Origin: Myxococcales bacterium
GTDB taxonomy: Bacteria > Myxococcota_A > UBA9160 > JALSIO01
Direction: 5' to 3'
NCBI GenBank assembly: GCA_026989995.1
Contig: JALSIO010000509.1
Coordinates: 1 to 15,709 of the forward strand
Length of the DNA stretch: 15,709 nucleotides
A model generated the notes under the pieces. The model was not told the origin of the DNA, did no database searches, and saw nothing but the letters and a program-made list of their open reading frames with translations. A program made the position numbers and the translations under genes. Below, one piece after another: positions 14,095 through 15,709 of this stretch. Positions within the stretch are counted from its first letter, which is position 1. Each line of letters starts with the position of its first letter.

Positions 14095-14823
14095 TCAGGC
14101 CTTCTGGCAGTGGATCAGCACGACGGTGACGTTGTCGTCGCCGCCGCGCTCGTTGGCGAGGTCCACCAGACGACCGCATGCGGCGTGGAGGTCCGGCTCC
14201 CGCTCGAGCAGGGCCGCCATCTCCGCATCGCCCACGTGCGTGGTGAGTCCGTCGCTGCACAGCACGAAGAGGTCGTCGGGCTCGAGCCCGAGCTCCATCA
14301 GATCGGGCTCCACCGAGCGCCGCACACCGAGCGCCCGGGTCAGCACGTGCCGGTGCGGGTGCTCCCGCGCGTCCTCCTCCGTGATCTCCTTGCGCCGGAG
14401 CAGTTCCCCCACCAGGGAGTGGTCGTGGGTGAGCTGCCGGATGCGTCCGCCCCGCAGCAGATAGGCGCGGCTGTCGCCCACGTGCGCGAGCGCCGCGCGG
14501 CCCGCCTCCGCGAGCAGGCCCACCACCGTGGTGCCCATCCCGGCGAGCTCCGGACGGCGCTGGGCCGTGGTGAAAACCTCTCGGTTCGCCGAGGCGATGG
14601 CGTAGCGGAGCTTCTCCGCGAGGCTGGCTCCGGCCCCATCGAGGGCCCGGACCGACCGGAGGGCCGCGGTGGCCGCGAGCTCGCTGGCCACCTGGCCCGC
14701 CGTGTGCCCGCCCATCCCGTCGGCCACCAGGTAGAAGCCGAGGTCGGGGGCGAGCGCGTAGCGATCCTCGTTCACCCGCCGCTTGCGGCCCACGTCCGAC
14801 TGGGCGGCATCGAGCAGGATCAT
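14095..14823 (-). CDS. PP2C-type Ser/Thr protein phosphatase (Stp/PrpC-like)
   Basis: This 242-residue metal-dependent phosphatase removes phosphate from Ser/Thr of proteins, usually opposing PknB-type kinases. All family motifs are present: QSDVGRKRRVNED (8-20), VADGMGGH (33-40), GMGTTV (95-100), VGDSRAYLLR (115-124), LCSDGLTTHV (188-197) and GGDDNVTVV (227-235). The metal-binding Asps (D20, D35, D191, D230) are conserved. ATG 14823 is selected with GAGAGG five bases upstream and matches the family N-terminus; the in-frame extension to 14961 is unlike the family and Pro-rich. No signal or membrane segment, so cytosolic. A candidate sigma28-type promoter lies just upstream. Its convergent neighbour is the sigma factor, and no partner kinase or anti-sigma gene is in the window. 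Confidence 0.93.
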   Translation of the reverse strand: MILLDAAQSDVGRKRRVNEDRYALAPDLGFYLVADGMGGHTAGQVASELAATAALRSVRALDGAGASLAEKLRYAIASANREVFTTAQRRPELAGMGTTVVGLLAEAGRAALAHVGDSRAYLLRGGRIRQLTHDHSLVGELLRRKEITEEDAREHPHRHVLTRALGVRRSVEPDLMELGLEPDDLFVLCSDGLTTHVGDAEMAALLEREPDLHAACGRLVDLANERGGDDNVTVVLIHCQKA

Positions 14824-14874
14824 CCGGGCCTCTCCTCCGGCCACGAAGGGCGGGGACCCCCCGGGACCCCCGGC

Positions 14875-14902
14875 GTATCGGAGCCCCCACCGGGCGACTT
14901 GA
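14875..14902 (-). promoter_or_regulatory. Candidate sigma28-type promoter for the PP2C gene
   Basis: On the minus strand, TCAA (14902-14899) followed after 16 bases by TCCGATAC (14882-14875). It resembles TAAA-N15-GCCGATAA, the enteric FliA consensus, with 3 of 4 and 6 of 8 matches and one extra base of spacing. TCAAG also continues as GTCG, partly matching TAAAGTTT. The ATG lies about 50 bases downstream. Confidence 0.42.
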
Positions 14903-14945
14903 CGCTCGGGAGGTGCCGGGGGCTCCCGGATCTGCAAAAAAGCAT

Positions 14946-14973
14946 TCAATCGCGGCGGCAACGCCGTCGATAA
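14946..14973 (+). promoter_or_regulatory. Candidate sigma28-type promoter for the terminal response regulator
   Basis: TCAA (14946-14949) and GTCGATAA (14966-14973) are separated by 16 bases, the same as the PP2C site. The -10 part matches the FliA consensus GCCGATAA at 7 of 8 positions. It lies 62 bases before the ATG at 15036. A sigma70 reading (TTCAAT-N18-GATAAA) is possible but less good. Confidence 0.45.
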
Positions 14974-15035
14974 ACCATCCGATCGGGCTTCCGCCGGCGC
15001 CCCCCCGCGCCGCCCCGGGGCCCGGCGGGGGGACC

Positions 15036-15709
15036 ATGCCGAGAACCGTTCTGCTCGCCGACGACAGCGTGACCATCCAGAAGGTGGTCGGCATCAGCTT
15101 CGCCAACGAGGACGTCGAGCTCATCACCGTGGACAACGGGGACGATGCCCTCGAGCGGACCCGGAGCTGCCGGCCCGACGTGGTGCTCGCGGACGTGGTG
15201 ATGCCCGGCCTCGACGGCTACCGCCTCTGCGAGGCCATCAAGTCGGACCCGGCACTCCGTCACATCCCGGTGCTGCTGCTCGCCGGCACCTTCGAGGCCT
15301 TCGACGAGGAGCGTGCTCGCGCCGCCGGAGCCGCCGGGCACGTGACCAAGCCCTTCGAGGCGCAGGCGCTCGTCGACCGCGTGAAGCAGCTCCTCGCCAG
15401 TCCGCCGCCGGCGGCCGCGCCGAGCTTCGAGGACGAGCCGGGGATCGCCCGGACGGTCGAGATGCCCATCCCCGAGGCGCTGCGCATCCACCGCGAGACG
15501 ACCGGGGCCACGGCTTCGACGGACCCGCCCGCGGCGGCGGGCGCGGAACCCGAATCCGAGCCCGCGCCGGCCCGCGCACACGGCGGCTTCGGCGACCTGC
15601 CCGGGAAGCCCCCTGCGCCCGGCGAAGACGCCTCCGGGACGGCCCCCGGGCGCGACGTGGAACCCGCAGCCGACGCCATGGGCATCGGTGCCGGCGAGCG
15701 CCCCGTACC
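15036..15709 (+). CDS. Response regulator with long disordered tail (runs off window)
   Basis: The receiver domain (about 1-118) begins MPRTVLLADDSVTIQKVVG. Visible landmarks are DD (9-10), phospho-acceptor D53 in VLADVVMPG, and K105 in VTKPFEA. The position of the switch Thr/Ser appears to be Ala (LLLAGTF, A83), though T85 is nearby. From about residue 119 the sequence is Pro/Ala/Glu-rich without a fold I recognise, and it has no stop in 224 codons, so it continues beyond the window. ATG 15036 is preceded by a GGGGGGA run at 15027-15033, closely placed. The opening block is familiar from deltaproteobacterial receivers that carry long linkers and various C-terminal modules; that module cannot be seen here. 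A sigma28-like promoter lies upstream, and the gene is divergent from the PP2C gene. Confidence 0.88.
   Translation, partial: MPRTVLLADDSVTIQKVVGISFANEDVELITVDNGDDALERTRSCRPDVVLADVVMPGLDGYRLCEAIKSDPALRHIPVLLLAGTFEAFDEERARAAGAAGHVTKPFEAQALVDRVKQLLASPPPAAAPSFEDEPGIARTVEMPIPEALRIHRETTGATASTDPPAAAGAEPESEPAPARAHGGFGDLPGKPPAPGEDASGTAPGRDVEPAADAMGIGAGERPV

Noticed and set aside
14899..14904. TTGACG as a plus-strand sigma70 -35 box
   Set aside because: No -10-like sequence follows at 16-18 bases; the bases are better accounted for by the opposite-strand TCAA element.
13019..15136. Minus-strand 705-codon frame across the sigma factor
   Set aside because: Antisense shadow of the sigma factor and of the terminal response regulator region; it has no domain, while both plus-strand genes are clear.

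Overview
The window is very GC-rich bacterial DNA, densely coding. Third-position GC bias makes long spurious frames run opposite almost every gene. Gene content and protein style point to a deltaproteobacterial lineage (Myxococcota or Desulfobacterota-like). The clues are two NtrC-type sigma54 activators, a multi-PAS soluble kinase, a Geobacter-style FliA/WhiG sigma factor, and a receiver beginning LLADDSVTIQKVVGISFANE. The phylum is inferred from recognition only. I see no rRNA, tRNA, CRISPR array, insertion sequence or phage gene.

Layout. (1) 65-802 (+) is an MBL-fold hydrolase, convergent with anmK (876-2009, -), a cell-wall recycling kinase. (2) 2191-5686 (+) is a tight operon. It holds a two-helix small membrane protein, a GT4 glycosyltransferase, a class I methyltransferase and a second GT4 that is clearly a paralog of the first. 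Genes are 10 bp apart, overlap by 32 bp, or overlap by a GTGA junction; this looks like a glycoconjugate pathway of unknown product. (3) Five minus-strand genes run from 11243 down to 5632: an NtrC-type regulator, a PAS histidine kinase, a single-domain receiver, a PilZ (c-di-GMP) protein and a second methyltransferase. The last one's 3' end overlaps the second glycosyltransferase antisense. (4) 11406-12869 (+) is a second NtrC-type regulator, divergent from the first, with an altered sigma54-contact loop (GAFTNA instead of GAFTGA). (5) 12870-13297 is a 428-bp intergenic region with several dyads and a good -24/-12 promoter. (6) 13298-14050s holds a FliA/WhiG-family sigma factor, followed by a terminator-like hairpin and a convergent PP2C phosphatase (14095-14823, -). 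(7) From 15036 a divergent response regulator runs off the window.

How it may work together. The most interesting reading is a two-step sigma cascade. The GAFTNA activator (11406-12869) would act on the sigma54-type promoter at 13197-13212 to make the sigma28-family factor. That factor would then read two divergent sigma28-like promoters (both TCAA-N16-nYCGATAn) in the 14824-15035 intergenic region, firing the PP2C phosphatase and the terminal response regulator. A further sigma54-like element precedes the PilZ gene. The hierarchy resembles the sigma54 to FliA flagellar cascade, but no flagellar gene is in view, so the outputs here are signalling proteins. Genes and motifs are seen directly; regulatory links are inference.
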